The notes beneath the pieces are model-generated. The model had not been told where the DNA came from. It saw nothing but the letters and a program-made list of their open reading frames with translations, and searched no databases. Position numbers and translations under genes: made by a program. DNA of 64,000 nucleotides from Argopecten irradians (Eukaryota > Mollusca > Bivalvia > Pectinida > Pectinidae), in the NCBI RefSeq assembly GCF_041381155.1, contig NC_091139.1, positions 11,021,905-11,085,904 of the forward strand. The letters are read 5' to 3'. Position 1 is the stretch's first letter. Each line of letters starts with the position of its first letter. This document shows positions 1-12,330 of this stretch, piece after piece.

Positions 1-2822
1 GTGTAATATTTTTGCATATGTCACTAACCTTAAACTTTTGAAGAATTTCAGCAGGGATTCACGACTATCTACACTTGCAACATTGGAAACAGCAAAGCTT
101 CTGAGATCTTCTGAGAAATGCCTGAAGGCAACTTTCTACAATTCAAAAATCAAAAGAGAACAGATTGAATATTATTTTCAGAATTTCAAGTAATCAATAA
201 GAAAAATAAGTTCTATTTCAATATTATTGTAGTAGAATATTTATCCCGGTTTTTCGTTGATTTGCCTTATACCATGATATGTAGGGTCTTTGTCTCTAGT
301 GAAAAAGCCACCCCGCACATGAATGTCATACGATTACCTGTAAGGCCAGCACCCTGTTGTAATGAAGGTCAATTCTGTCATGGATAGTTAAAGCTTCGCC
401 CGTTTTTGGTCATCAATCTCGAACTCAGCATACCGCTGTAGCATCTCTAGGAGCTGTAGGAGCAAATCAAATACATGTACCATACAGATTTAAATGTCAG
501 ACATAGGGTTAAAGCGATACAGTACAGGGGTTGAATTTTGCAAATGGATTATTTTCTACTACATTGGTGTTTTAACTGAAATCCGCAAATTCTAGACGCG
601 TGTGAAATGTTTAGAAATTCATTCAGGCTAATAATACTTTCTCAAAACCGATCACCTCCGATTTGTTATGTATGAATTCCTCTTTATTAATAACTGCTTG
701 GTCACTATACCTAATAACCATTGAACATAACTGCATGGTCATCGAACTTTGAACTTGCGTATGAAAATGTTCTGTGCAACGTAAAAGGACTACTTTTTTT
801 AAAAGAAACACATGGCTTTGTTTACATTTTGACGCAACATTACGTGTATATTGTTGTTTTTCATAGAATTTTGGAAAAATGTAAACGATATATACATGTT
901 TTATATTTATATATATAATTCAAACAATTTTTAAATTAACAATTGATATAAAGAAACGGGAAAATATCCCGACCGGGGCGACGTGCTTTCATTTTTGTTA
1001 AAAATGATGGTTGTCAAATGTAAACATTACCTCTGTGCCTATGTTCGTCCTACGATCGAGTCTTTGGGATGGACGGGCGTGAGACCCTCTGATAGAGGTC
1101 AGTTATAAACATATCCTCTTGTCTTTGTTCTTTGAGAATTTAATCATGTGTATTATAAAACATGCACCGCTAATAATCCACGTGTTGACAGTTACGCGTC
1201 ACCACAAATACATTGTACATATCCATCGAACACAAGTGAATTTGTTTCATCTATCGATGGCGATATGGATCTAAGCGTAGATTATATAATCACATGGCTC
1301 CCAAGGATGTAATATCGTCAAGTCAGACGACATCTCAAACACATTGAGCTACTTGAAAATCGGTGTTTTGCAAACTTCGGCAAACTCAAAAGTGTAAGCG
1401 TGCGTCAGCTTCGCCTCGCTGCACAATAACGGTCACCGAGTTCACACATGTGGCCGTGTACAAGTTCTTTATGTTATTACGCTATATATTAACTTTTAGC
1501 AAAATTGAATATATATTTAAAGTTCTGATCTGATTAAATAAAATTATCTCTGAAATTTGCTTTGTTTGTCATGTTTATTTTACACTAAAATATTGAACTT
1601 TTTTGTCTTCGCGGATGAATAATTCTACCTAACGTGAAGCGTCATCATTCGCTGTTCAATTGAGTAAGCTCCTCCCACTTTTGACCGACTTTTATTGAAT
1701 AATTACGTCACTTTCAAATGACGATTTTATTGCATAAAATATAAATATAAAGTCGTGTGAGTGTAAATATAGGGATTGGATTTCGTTTTTATGTTAACCA
1801 TGCTTGTATGGAGCAATTCCTCTAAGAATATATTCAATATGGGGCGCTAACGCGCCCCATAGAATATATTCTTAGAGGAATTGCTCCATTCTGAGGTCTG
1901 ACAGTTTTCTAGTTTAGACATTATTTTTTAAATGCAGGTTTGGTTTAACATAGAATTATACAACAACTCCTATTTTCATACCTCTCCAAACAGCTTCCCA
2001 TTCCTTCCTGTTGACCAGAGTGGACATCTGACATCTGACCACGAGGTGGACATCGTCCATCAAGGCATTGAAGAACCGTCGTGTGGGTAGCTGACTTTCT
2101 ATGTCAATCATTAGCTCCATGAATCTCTCACAGTACTGTACTTTTGTATGAGCTAGCTTCCCTGTATTACAAATAATGTGTATTATTCAACTTCCAGCAT
2201 AATTACGATATGGCAGAATTATCAGACATATGTTACCGCATTGACCCAATAAGCGCCCAGCCCTAATACGCATCTCCCCTTCAGCGGCCCCCAAGTTCAA
2301 ACTTATAGAAATCACATCAAAGTTTATCTAAAACACTTCATAAACATGACAGATTTTGACAATGAACTGGAGCAAAATTGCAACACAATTTGACTAGCGT
2401 ATAGAAAGACTGGCTTGGCTATACAGGAAAATTATTTTTTGCCCCTTGGGTGGGACCATTATTGAGAGGTGTCTTCAATGTTGTAAAAATTTTAAGGAAA
2501 GTTAAATGCATATTCACTAGCCATTCCAATATATCTGAGTTACTTATCTTGGTTTAACTCTACGAGGAATTGTAAAATATTTAATATTAAAATCAACAAA
2601 GAGGGAATGCTAGAAGTTTAGTAATGGAATGCTAATAACTGATGCCCACCTGTTTCAGGAATGCTGGTCCAAAATGTTGAAGATAATTTTTCATCAGATT
2701 TGAGACATGAGAAATTCCTCTCAAACTGTAATCGCTTTAATTTTTACTACTCCAACTTTACCGTCGTTTTTCTGTATAAGGGTTATAAAACTTCTTGTAC
2801 CTGGCATTGTCCATTGGTTCTT
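1..2822 (-). pseudogene. AQR: Second copy of AQR exons 9-12, out of order
   Basis: Bases 1-2822 repeat about 14930-17800 almost base for base, introns included, and the copy is cut by the window edge. It carries exon 12 (about 29-135), exon 11 (338-453), exon 10 (about 1975-2157) and part of exon 9 (about 2650-2822). Exon 11 is 116 nt here against 114 nt in the other copy, because a T run is two bases longer; this shifts the frame. Exon 9 carries several small indels and ends abruptly in the minisatellite. Relative to transcription these exons follow the helicase exon, so they cannot serve a normal AQR message. Either a real segmental duplication or a misassembled allele would explain it. Confidence 0.85.
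1807..1889. repeat. Perfect-arm hairpin element (copy 1)
   Basis: An inverted repeat of about 38-bp arms starts TGGAGCAATTCCTCTAAGAA and closes on a GC-rich tip (GGGGCGC). It lies in an AQR intron inside the duplicated segment, and its sister copy lies at about 16803-16884. No open frame is present. It looks like a small foldback element. Confidence 0.75.
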
Positions 2823-2829
2823 AGTACCA

Positions 2830-3888
2830 TTGATTGGAGTGAGTGGACAATGTCAGAAACCTAACTTAAAGTTGATTGGAGTGAGTGACAATGTCAGTTA
2901 CCTACTTGATTGGAGTGAGTGACAATGTCAGTTACCTACTTGATTGGAGTGAGTGACAATGTCAGTTACCTACCTGATTGGAGTGAGTGACAATGTCAGT
3001 TACCTACCTGATTGGAGTGAGTGACAATGGGGGGGGGTTTTTTCAGTTACCTACTTGATTGGAGTGAGTGACAAATGTCAGTTACCTACTTGATTGGAGT
3101 ACCAGTGACAAATGTCAGTTACCTACTTGATTGGGATGTGAGTGGACAATGTCAGTTACCTACCTGATTGGAGTGAGTGACAAGTCAGTTACCTACTTGA
3201 TTGGATGAGTGACAATGTCAGTTACCTACCTGATTGGATTGGAGTGACCCACAGGATGAGATTGACAATGTCAGTTACCTTCTGATTGGAGTGAGTGACA
3301 CTGTCAGTTACCTACCTGATTGGATGTGAGTGACAATGTCAGTTACAACTACCTTGATTGGAGTGAGTGACAATGTCAGTTACAGTACCTGATTGAGACT
3401 GAGTGAGTGACAGTTAAGTTACCTACCTGATGTGAGAGTGAGTGACAATGTCAGTTACCTACCTGATTGGAGTGAGTGACAATGTCGGTACCTAACCTGA
3501 CTTGGAGAGGAGTGACAGATGTCGGTTACCTACCTGATTGGAGTGAGAGTCGACAATGTCAGTCATAATTACCTACCTGATTGGACGTGAGTGAGACATG
3601 ATGTCAGTTACCTACCTGATTGGAGTGAGTGGACAATGTCAGTTACCTACCTGATTGGAGTGAGTGACAATGTCAGTTACCTACCTGATTGGAGTGAGTG
3701 ACAATGTCAGTTACCTACCTGATTAGAGTGAGTGACGTTGTCAGTTACCTACTTGATTAGGGTGCGTGACAGTGTCAGTTACCTACCTGATTGGAGTGAG
3801 TGACGATGTCAGTTACCTACCTGATTGGAGTGAGTGACGATGTCAGTTACCTACTTGATTAGAGTGGGTGACAATGTCAGTTACCTAC
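2830..3888 (-). repeat. 34-bp minisatellite built from the AQR exon-intron junction
   Basis: About 31 units of roughly 34 bp. On the minus strand each unit runs from the first intron bases (GTAGGTAACTGACATTG) to a copy of the last exon bases (TCACTCACTCCAATCAG), so each unit rebuilds a CAG|GTAGGTA donor. The array starts exactly at the donor of the exon at 3889-4069. Units at about 3590-3888 are regular. Units at 3000-3580 carry many one-base indels and one G/T homopolymer insertion near 3030. The left edge abuts the truncated copy of AQR exon 9 at about 2822. There are no unique spacers, so this is not a CRISPR array. Confidence 0.9.
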
Positions 3889-4069
3889 CTGATTGGAGTG
3901 AGTGACGATGATTGTACGCTGGTCGGGGAAGTTGTGGTACAGACAGGAGATGATCTGTACAGCCACATCTGTCTTACCCGTCCCCGGGGGTCCCACCACC
4001 ATCGTCAGTCCGGGCTGCATCCCCGCCCTCACAGCCTCTATCTGGGTCGGCGTGAACAAGATCTGATTC
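3889..4069 (-). CDS. AQR: AQR helicase exon with Walker A motif
   Basis: This 181-nt exon opens one base into a codon and encodes 60 residues, [20 protein letters not shown] through the Walker A motif GPPGTGKT to VTHSNQ. It is nearly identical to the start of the human AQR helicase core (RecA1 of the UPF1-like SF1 family), where this loop binds ATP. The acceptor is the CAAAG before 4069. The donor is CAG|GTAGGTA at 3888-3887. Directly downstream on the minus strand lies an array whose unit repeats the last exon bases and this donor (2830-3888), so the exon has many possible donors. The remaining helicase exons would lie beyond the left edge, if they exist. Confidence 0.93.
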
Positions 4070-4344
4070 CTTTGAAATAAACGTAAGAATCTTTCTTGTA
4101 CAGAGTTTCAGTGCGAATTGTAAGATATGTATACTAAATAATTGTCATTATAAAAAAATTTAAATTTTAATTAACGTTCCTGACTCTCTTGACATGTGAT
4201 AAGGTACTGGCCAAGCATTGTCAGCATTGATTTTCATGATGGCGACTTATACCCTCATCACTGCTCTATTTTGTAACAAGCGGGCATTTTTTTGCAAATG
4301 GTGGATGTATTTTACTCCAATATAGGTTACACACATCTACACTG

Positions 4345-6200
4345 AACAAGAGGCCCTGAGGGCCTGTATCGCTCACCTGGTTTTTTGTTAGTAATTATCA
4401 CAAGACTCTGACAATTAGAAAAATAAGCAAAATTGACTCCCAAAGTTTAATTTTGAATCACAACCATACAATGATGCTATTGATACCATTCAAATATGCT
4501 ATCCAATACATAGGTTCAGAGACAAAGTAATTTATATGAAAATAGTAGCCTAATTGACCTTTTTGACCTCGCATCTATTGCCGTTTTAGGCCCCGGGGTC
4601 AGCCCTATCATTTGTACAATTTCAAAACCCAACCCTATTAGGATGCTACCATTGCATTATAAGTGCTCTTCCATTCTTAGTTGCAGAGAAGTCGTTTATA
4701 TGGAAATAGTCAAATTGACCCCTTTTGACCCCAACCTTCAGGCCCCCGGGTGGTCAGCCCCATCATTTGCAAAATTTTGAATCCAAACCCTATAAGGATG
4801 TAACCATTGCATTTTTTATTATGAGTGCAATCCATGTTAAGTTGCAGAGAAAAAGTCATTTATATGGAAATTGAACCACTTTTTGACCCCACCAACCCTC
4901 AGAGCCCCCGGGGGTCAGCCCTATCATTTGCCCAATTTGGCATCCCCAGTCCCCTCAACAAGAATGCTACCCATTGCATTATGGGTGCTATACCATGCTT
5001 AGTTGCAGAGAAGAAGTCATTTATATGGAAATAGCCAAATGACCCCTTTTGACCCCGCCCCTCAGGCCCCCCGGGGTCAGCCCTACATTTGCACAATTTT
5101 TGAATCCCCAAGACAAAAGGATGCTACCATTGCATTAATGGGTGCTATAACCAATGCATAGTTTCAGAGAAGAAGTCGTTTTTAATATGAAATAGCCAAA
5201 TTGACCCCTATTGACCCCGCCCCTCCAGCGGCCCCTGGGGGGTCAGCCCCATCATTTGCACAATTTGGTAGGAATACCCCACCCCTATAAGGATGCTACC
5301 ATTGCATAATGGGTGCTATACCATGCTTATTGCAGAGTACAGAATGTAGCATTTATATGAAAATAGCCGGAAGCCAGGGGGACGTAACCCCTTGTGGGTA
5401 CAGAACCCCGCCCCTGAAAGGACGAGGGGCCCCCGGGGGGTTAGCCCTATCATTTGCACCAATTTTGGAATCCCCACCCTATAAGGATGCTTAACCATTG
5501 CATTATGGGGTGCAATAACCATGCTTATTTTGCAGAGAAGAAGTCGTTTATATGGAAATATCCCAAATTGACCCCTTTTGACCCCCTCCCCTCAGGCCCC
5601 CCGGGGGTCCAAGACCCCATCATGGGGACTAGATTTCAGCGAGATTCGTGGGAGCCGTGGGTGGTTAGAGGTAAGGTGGGGGGGGGGGCGTGTAATGGTA
5701 ATTTGGGGGGATTTGTTTGTGTTAGGTTTGATGAGAATTAGGTGTGTTTATGTGAAGTTTGGGGGGGTTATGGGAGTTAGCCAATTGAGCGCTCCGCCCC
5801 CTTCTACCCCGGGGGGTCAGCCACATAATTTTGTAACAATTTTGATCCCGACTACCACAACCCTATAAAGGATGCTTACCACCAGTGCGATTAATGGTGG
5901 CTTATCCCATACCTTGGTTTTCAGAGGAGAAAGCCGTTATAATATGGAAATAAGACAAAATGGACCCCTTTTGGCCCCGCCCCTCAGGGCCCCCGGGGGT
6001 CAAGAGCCCCATCATTTGTACAATTTTTCAGTTAGTAGCCCATAAGGATGATACCCAGTCAAATTTTGTTGAAATTCCGACCAGCGGTTATGGAGCGAGA
6101 ATTCCTATTGTTGACGGACGCCAGAACGACGGACGCGGGACGCTGCGGTAGTCCCCATAATCTTCACCTCGGTCCTTTTGGACCATGTGAGCTAAATAAA
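4345..6200. mobile_element. Pearl-like tandem-core element, noisy copy
   Basis: The element opens with AACAAGAGGCCCTGAGGGCC and closes near 6196 with an inverted counterpart (GGTCCTTTTGGACCATGTGA). In between are about 11 degenerate units of roughly 150 bp. Each has a GCAGAGAAGAAGTC segment, TATATGGAAATAG, a GACCCC run, a CCCCGGGGGTCAGCC block and ATCATTTGCACAATTT. A short ACGG-rich stretch follows at about 6110-6140. This resembles bivalve pearl/CvE elements, which have a tandem core followed by an ACRG microsatellite. Unit lengths vary and homopolymers are uneven. The GC-rich open frames inside are repeat artefacts. Confidence 0.65.
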
Positions 6201-7469
6201 GGTTATTGCCATCAAATTACAAAGAATTCCCTCCAGTCCTATTAGAATTACCTGTTAGTAAGGTCGATCCTCATGTCTACTAGATGGATATACAGACAGA
6301 TGAACTGACAGAGAGAGACAACCTAAATCAAGTTATAACCAACCTCCCCTTTTGGGAAATAAACAAATGTTGTGCAAATCAGAAACGGTAGATTAAAACT
6401 TGGTATTTTCAAAGATTTCACAATGCTTGATGACCAGTGAGCTCCAAGACCAAGGTTTGTAACACAGTATACCAACAACAACCTTATATACAGGTGTACT
6501 TATGGTAATCAAACAAACTTGTATTATAACTTTTGGGGTTGATTGTTAAGGGTAACGGCCCTCTATTTGGAATAGGTGGGTGGTTCAAACCATGATCTGT
6601 TTTCTTCACTTTTTGTATTCCTCTGATGTCAGCTTTCCTTTTCCCCTCCTGCAGTCACCTCATTCTTCTGTGAAACTATTAATTCTGCAATGTGAGTAAT
6701 ATTTCATTTGATACAATATATTTAAATTCTGTACATCAAATATAGCAAGACCAATTCAATATACAAATTCCATTATGGAATTTCAAAAAAAGGCAAATTT
6801 AATTAATTATGAGCAACTAATTATCATGTTTCTTTCGAATGTACAAGCTATTCATATGCAATGCCAAACATACACTTCAATTGTATCATTATACCATCCC
6901 TATACTGTGTACAATCAAATTTTCCTTTGACTAGTATATTAATTATCGCCTACATGACTTCATCTATTAATCAGACTAACAACCAATCAATTAACAGGCC
7001 AGGGTAATTTCCGTCTGCGCATTGCAGAGTTAGTTTCCCTTGCGGACTATGACGTTATGCTCGCAGTGTTTTAGGCTGTTTTGACAGCTGATTGGAACAG
7101 GGAAGTTAAAATCTTCCAAAGCATCTTTACACATGCCTTTAAGGTACAATGAAGACAAATGACAAATAATAAAAAAAAAAAACCATATATCTTCAACACA
7201 GTATATTCAAACTTTGATGATCAACAAAGCAATATTTTCTCCCCCATATCAAAATGTTATCTCTGTTCCAAATTTTCATCACTAAATAACACTTACTATT
7301 AGATTCACTAATCAAACTATAGGATGCATCAAAACCTTTATCATGGACATTTGTTGACACCTTAAGATAAAAAACAAAGGAATTATCTGTATTTGAAATA
7401 TCAAATGGGATGTCTTATTTGTGGAGGGATCTTATTTAGCAGTGACATGTGGTATCAATTACATAACCT
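6201..7469. other. AQR intron, no gene seen
   Basis: AT-rich intron. Around 6530-6620 there is a weak tRNA-like stretch with a B-box-like GTGGTTCAAACC, possibly a decayed SINE. Around 7005-7060 a fragment resembles one arm of the palindromic family found at 23768, 25335 and 31227 (GCAGAGTTAG then CTTGCGG). Nothing else is recognised. Confidence 0.4.
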
Positions 7470-7608
7470 CATACCTGAAAGGTGGTACCTGTTTGGCAAC
7501 GTCTTCTGTACAGACCTCTATATCTATGGTCAGGAAAACTAGCCCCTCAGGTGGTCCATATTGAGGAATGTGTCGTTCCAGTCAAGGGAGTTGATCTTAT
7601 TTTGGCAT

Positions 7609-9195
7609 CCTAAGTGATGAGACAGCAATAAAATTATATTTTTCCACATCTTTTCCAATTACAGTCAAGTTTTATTAAGTCAAAAGTTGGCAGGATCCAT
7701 ACTAGACTCTTTGAATACTGTAACTGTATTTACACGATACTTTAAATATATTTTAGTGGTATTTTTATTTTCAGAAAATAAACTGCTACTTGAATATATT
7801 AGGTGATAAGTTTTGAACAGGTCCAACAAAACATTTTAAATTAAGCAGAGTCTTTGAATTAAAACACTTTCAATCTAACGAGGTTTAGCTGTATGTTAGA
7901 AAATCGTTTCGTTTAATCTACTGTACAATGAGTTAAACATTGAGAATTTTATTGTGAATTCACATAACTATGATGCCATTGTTGAAGGAATGCATCATGA
8001 ATATATTATTTTATTGAACTGTTTTGCCAACCAAAGTTTAATCATAATAATGAACACCATACTGGAATAATGTGCTGCGTTGGGTTCACGTCAGCCAAGT
8101 ATTTAAGTCGTGAAGCCAGTCTGGGGACAACACACGGGGCCGACGTGTTCATCAGAATCACTCAACGTCCTCTAGGAACAGCCTTTAAAAATGTTTGTTC
8201 TCGCTTTGGCTTTCTCACTCATTATCACGTTAAATGTCACGTAACACATCCTACAGCAGTAACAATGTCATTTGATAGTACAAAAGCTGACAAGGAAATC
8301 TATCATGGTATTATAAAGAAAGTAACTTGTGCTTTCTGCATTAACGGGTTATCTCCTCTTGATAAGTTAATCCTGAGCCAAACTATATCTGTATGCACTA
8401 ATCTACTTCTAGCATAAAATCTTCATGGCCCCAGTTTCATGAAACATTTCTTAAAATTTAAGGAATCCCTATTAACTTAAAATTCTCCATGAGAAATGCT
8501 TTACAGATTTTAAGGAAGGCTAACATTACTTAAGATAATTCCTTAACTTTTGTAAATGCTTTTCTATAGAGAGAAATTTAAGGTTAAGGAATTCCTTAAA
8601 GTTAAGGAATGTTCATGCAACAAACTGGCCCTGATCACTTGTTTTTGTAGCTTCTACTACTTCTGGAAGCTCTTCCATCTTTATGCTGAAAGATCATTTT
8701 GAGAAGACTTCTCTTCTTAGCACACAGCACAAATTCAATGTTGAGCTCTGATTTTTAATAATTAGTTTTTTTTGAGAATGGAATCACACAAAGTGCAATC
8801 ATGACAAAACAATGATTTCCTACAGGCAACTCTGGCAAATGAAATGATCGAAGGTTTCTTTTTATCAAATTAATTCATTTTCAGACGAAATAGTCTTAGA
8901 AGGGAGAATGAAATAAATTTACCCCGGGCAATATAATTGTCTAAGCTTTGAAATTTTCCAAAATTCCATTGAATACATACCATACATATTATTTCACCTA
9001 TAATTTCATAGTTCAATTATCACAGAAGTAAGAACTAAGCAATATTACCATATTTTTTCAATAATATCATGCTTCATTTACACAGTTACATTGTTGTAAT
9101 AATATATTTCCTCAGGGATATCCAGTTTTCTTAGAAATACCAGAGTTAAGAGTTATCTCCCCCTAAGTAAGGAGCAGAGTTATTACCAAATCGCC
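7609..9195. other. AQR intron with an unassigned 115-codon open frame
   Basis: A plus-strand open frame at 8070-8417 (115 codons) has no motif I recognise and no matching context, so it is probably chance. The MITE at 8427-8631 is listed separately. The expected AQR segment between the 9.2-kb and 7.5-kb exon blocks was looked for here and not found. Confidence 0.4.
8427..8631. mobile_element. MITE with GGCCCAGTTT ends
   Basis: The ends are inverted copies of each other (GGCCCCAGTTTCATGAA on the left; GGGCCAGTTTGTTGCATGAA when the right end is reversed). Both continue into inverted TTAAGGAAT runs. About 205 bp with no coding capacity. The target duplication is not clear. Confidence 0.65.
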
Positions 9196-9940
9196 TCCGT
9201 CTACAGCTCCGCGACCATTGCGTCCCCTGTTGGTACTGATTAGGATTCAAAAAGAAAACAAAAAAAAGACTCGGAACAGTCCTCTTATGTCACCAGGAAG
9301 ATCCCAGGGGGAGCGAGGTTCTGGACCCTAAAATAGTCAAAGATTATGTAGCCGCATTTGAATCATCAGTAATTTACTTATAGATTTTTTACTTTCACTT
9401 TAGAAAATAACACTAAACAAAACAATAAAACTAAAATATCATATTATACTAACGTTGTGGAATTTCTATACCACTTCTTTATAATTTTCTTTCTATCTTT
9501 GATAATGTATGAATTGAACTTAGAAATCTTCAGTACTCTATATAATTATAATGTAAAATCCATTTTGATCTTTTTTATTTATCCTTCATTGTTTTATTTC
9601 TTCATTGTTTTATTATTTAACCCAAGATCAGTGATGTTCTTATTACCTTCTTCTATGACCTTGCCCTCTGTCATCCAGCATGCCCTCAATCTCACAGCCT
9701 CGGACATACACAAGCCCCACCTGTGGTAAGAAGGGCATTTGATGGTCGTATTTCTGCTGGACGGCTTAGAGTAGGACGCAGCGTGTGATCAGGACATGCA
9801 ACGTCATGCTTCCTCAGGCCTACAAAAAATAGTATTGTAAATAAAAACACAATTCAGTTCTACTTAATTTTGTAAACATTTGACAATTCTGAACAACAAA
9901 AGAAGTTTCTTCAATGTAACCATGAAACTAATCATACAGT

Positions 9941-10095
9941 CAAGCCTGTCTATAAAGGACCTTCCAAGGGACAAAAGGAATATGGTCTTTATAGCCAAGG
10001 TGGCCTTTATACACATTGGAACCTAAGAAAGTGGTCTTTATTAAGCAGGCAATCTTTATACAGAGGTGGTCGCTAAGTAAGGCAGGTCTGACCAA
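9941..10095 (+). repeat. Dispersed repeat related to the 59-bp unit of the IPP intron
   Basis: The segment contains CTTTATACAGAGGTGGTC and related TGGTCTTTAT words, as in the array at 26570-28845, but as one diverged copy. A further diverged copy lies at about 23395-23515. Confidence 0.6.
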
Positions 10096-10601
10096 AACCA
10101 GGGTAGTCAGTTTTAAGCCATTCAGTAATTATGTAAGGTTTTTAAACATTCCGTAGTGAGAACAGGAATTAACCAAGAAAGCATTGTGTCAATTAACATC
10201 TTAAATAAAATTTTCACTTTTTATTTTTTACATTTTAAGATAAAAACTGATGCATTGACAATGTAACAGTTACTGCTATTCAGTAAAACAAAATAGTCAG
10301 CAACACATTCCTAAAGAAATTGTAAGTTTTTTATCTGTTCAAAAATTTAAGCATTAAATAAAATCTTATGTTAACTTCCCCACTCATTCTTGACATGTTC
10401 CCTCACGACTGAGGCTGACTGAAATGACGGTCTGCTCGCACTTGGGCAGGATGATTCCTCCCACCAATCAGAGGGCTTTGCCAAACTCTAAAGGTCAAAG
10501 TTCAGAGGGGTCAAACACAAGTTCACTTATCAATCATGGTGTAAATAATGAGACATTTAAAGCCTTAGCCATCTAAAAGGTCATACGCATTTGTTAATAA
10601 C

Positions 10602-10982
10602 TTAAAGATGCTCCACCGCGACAGAGCATAAATGTTATTTCATCATTTGAACAATAATTGGTGTTTAACAGACTCGTGTATATATATGTCCTAACTTAAC
10701 ACCAAAAATGATATGAAATAATTTATTTTGCCTTTGGTGCATGCGCAATCTGTACATCATTCCATATAGGATATAGTGCCATGGAATCTCTTTTTCGGGA
10801 TGCAATTAATCATTTTATGTTATTTTTTACTTGAAGGTAAAATTAGAAGCTCAAACGTTTTAATGATAGATAATGGTGTAAAGTAAGTAACTTTTAGTAA
10901 CTGTAGAAAAATACTAAATCGTCTGCTGCTGATTTTTTGAAAGTGAAAAAATACAATTTGTCAGTGGTGGAGCAATCTTTAA
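10602..10982. mobile_element. TTAA-flanked MITE, piggyBac-like
   Basis: The ends are inverted: TTAAAGATGCTCCACCGC on the left, and TTAAAGATTGCTCCACCACT when the right end is reversed. Each end carries TTAA, the usual piggyBac target duplication. 381 bp, no open frame. It lies in an AQR intron. Confidence 0.7.
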
Positions 10983-12094
10983 AGTAATGTGTTTATGCAT
11001 GAATTGTGTTTTATTTTTACATTACATATATTCTCAGATTAACTGATTTAAGAGTCACTTTAACAGAAAAAAGTTTATATTTTATTGATAGAATTATTCA
11101 AAAAGTTTGCACTTCCAATTAATGATAAGATAGTAATATGAAAAAAACCCAGAAGTTATGACTTATAATATGAAGATAATATTGAAAGTATACAAACCTC
11201 AACAACATTAAAGTCCAGGTATATTGGTTGCGCCATTCTGGCCCAGCCCCCAAATAGACAACTACCGTCCTCTGCTTTCCTGTTAATGAGCAACCATATA
11301 TACAATGTGAGCTACAAGGGGAGATAATCTAATGAAGAACTCTACTGAACAAAGTCTTATACCACAAACTAGGGTTCTGGTTAGGACACAGTCTCTACAA
11401 CCCAACGTAGAGTATAAGAGGTGATACTAACATCGGTTATATTGATCAGTCGATCAAATACATACATTGTTTTAAGAATGCTGAATGTCATTAAAAGATT
11501 AATTATTTCAATATCACATACTTACTCAAGGTTTTAAGTGGAGATACACGCATCTTCAATGATCTTGTACGTATCTCATATAGAAAATAGCAGGTAAAAT
11601 ATTAAACTTCAGTAAATATATATATGATAACACTATGGGTGAACGGTCGAGTCATAAAAGTAACTATTGGGTATGTATTAAAATATGACATTGCACAATA
11701 TTGTGAGATAGAAACGTCAAATCCGATGACCTGCTTATTGCCCACTGTTATTTAGAAACAAAATAGAAAGTTTTGTCTTTTTTCTTCTATTAATGCTAGT
11801 TATTAAATTCCTTCATAAGAAAAATTTTCTCTACTTACATGTGGATTCAAGCCGGAACAGATCGGAAATTCTTCAGCAAATAATCATGCAGAGCGTAAGA
11901 AACTGTAGATTAAGTTTTGGCAGGGCCAGACAACCTATCAAAGTTATAAACAAACATGTTTTGGCTAAGTTAGCACTTGATTATAGCTTAGGTATACAAA
12001 AGTTACAAAGTTGTGAATAGTAATCAGCAGGTATACTAAAAGTTACAAAATTGTGATAGTAAATCATGGGAGTTTCCAAGGATTGGTTTATTTT

Positions 12095-12330
12095 ATAGGG
12101 CCTGTGGTGGCTGAGAGGATAAGATGTCCCAACATATTACCAGCCTAGCCCTGCACCATCTGGGTCACAATTTTGAATCTCTTGTGGGGCTGTTTCCAGG
12201 TCAGTCGGCTTCTATCTCTGTGTACTATAACTTAACAAGCAATTTCGCGTGGTGAATGGTTATCTTCTCCAGGTACTCCAGCTATCCTCCACCAACTAAA
12301 CCTGGGGATATCTTTTAATATGCCACTTGC
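12095..12330 (+). mobile_element. tRNA-derived SINE
   Basis: A tRNA-Leu-like head carries an A box (GTGGCTGAGAGGATAAG) and a worn B box near 12160-12180. It is followed by a central domain whose reversed form (CCAGGTTTAGTTGGTGGAGG) also occurs near 30800. It lies in an AQR intron. Confidence 0.55.

Noticed and set aside
2830-3888. CRISPR-like array
   Set aside because: Units are contiguous with no unique spacers, and the DNA is plainly eukaryotic.
5454-5868. 95-96 residue open frames
   Set aside because: They lie in GC-rich worn repeat units with homopolymer noise and have no family resemblance.
8070-8417. 115-residue open frame in an AQR intron
   Set aside because: No motif, no splice or promoter context and no repeat match; kept only as a note.
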